A DNA stretch of 64,000 nt. It comes from Owenia fusiformis. Lineage: Eukaryota; Annelida; Polychaeta; Sabellida; Oweniidae. This document shows, piece after piece, positions 63,977 to 64,000 of this stretch. The notes under the pieces were generated by a model. The model saw nothing but the letters and a program-made list of their open reading frames with translations. It did not search any database and was not told the origin of the DNA. The position numbers were made by a program, and so were the translations under genes. The stretch covers positions 39,093,366 through 39,157,365 of the forward strand of contig CAIIXF020000001.1 in the NCBI GenBank assembly GCA_903813345.2. The letters run 5' to 3'. Numbering within the stretch: the stretch's first letter is position 1; every line of letters begins with the position of its first letter.

Positions 63977-64000
63977 GTTATTTGAACTTCAGAATGACAA

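Noticed and set aside
1-64000. tRNA or rRNA genes
   Set aside because: No cloverleaf with A/B box motifs and no conserved rRNA stretch was noticed on either strand; a covariance-model scan could not be run.

Overview
The window is nuclear DNA from an animal, most likely a marine invertebrate. Genes are split by long introns, spliceosomal GT/AG boundaries are consistent throughout, and the base composition is AT-rich. Most of the sequence is transposable elements and satellites: a piggyBac-like transposon, an L1/Tx1-like LINE, jockey/CR1-type LINEs, foldback MITEs, hAT-like MITEs, and elements that resemble the (ACGG)n-bearing 'pearl'/Helentron-associated elements described from bivalves. The species cannot be named from sequence alone.

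The one host gene that can be supported lies on the minus strand and fills most of the window (51594 down to 6840, continuing left of base 1). Twelve exons were reconstructed by chaining splice sites with compatible phases. They encode a signal peptide, an Ig-like domain, a two-domain cytokine-binding module (C-x9-C-x-W pair, second Cys pair, WSEWK motif) and three more fibronectin-III domains. This is the ectodomain layout of gp130/LIFR-type class I cytokine receptors, and every FN3 domain is split over two exons as in vertebrate receptors of this class. The transmembrane and cytoplasmic exons were not found and probably lie left of base 1.

Layout: 1-6782 is a piggyBac-superfamily transposon (right end with TTAA target site at 6779-6782; left tip just outside the window) inserted 57 bp beyond the donor of exon 12, carrying nested MITEs and a decayed intron-containing transposase. 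6840-10082 holds exons 12 to 9, with introns filled by three minisatellites. 10083-21400 holds exons 8 to 5, with a 3 kb satellite of 104-bp units. 21401-30688 is a large intron with an L1-like LINE (itself split by a TTAA-flanked insert), an 87-bp minisatellite on both sides of it, a TTAA MITE and a pearl-like element. 30689-31780 holds exons 4 and 3. 31781-39683 is an intron with a jockey/CR1-like LINE inserted in a 25-bp minisatellite. Exon 2 (Ig) is at 39684-40019. 40020-51373 is an intron with several pearl-like arrays, a foldback element carrying a hAT-like MITE, a perfect 40-nt inverted repeat, and a compact promoter-like cluster at about 50.63-50.86 kb. Exon 1 is at 51374-51594. From 51.6 to 64 kb only repeats are seen: a three-level nest at 56.2-58.6 kb and two long foldback elements.

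No new multi-gene system is evident. The strongest unusual signals are: two consecutive receptor introns whose minisatellites begin at the splice donor and stay open in the exon's reading frame; the triple subterminal palindromes of the piggyBac-like element; the L1 reading frame that becomes continuous if the TTAA insert is mentally removed; the promoter-like cluster; and several unrelated-looking repeat families that share one architecture.
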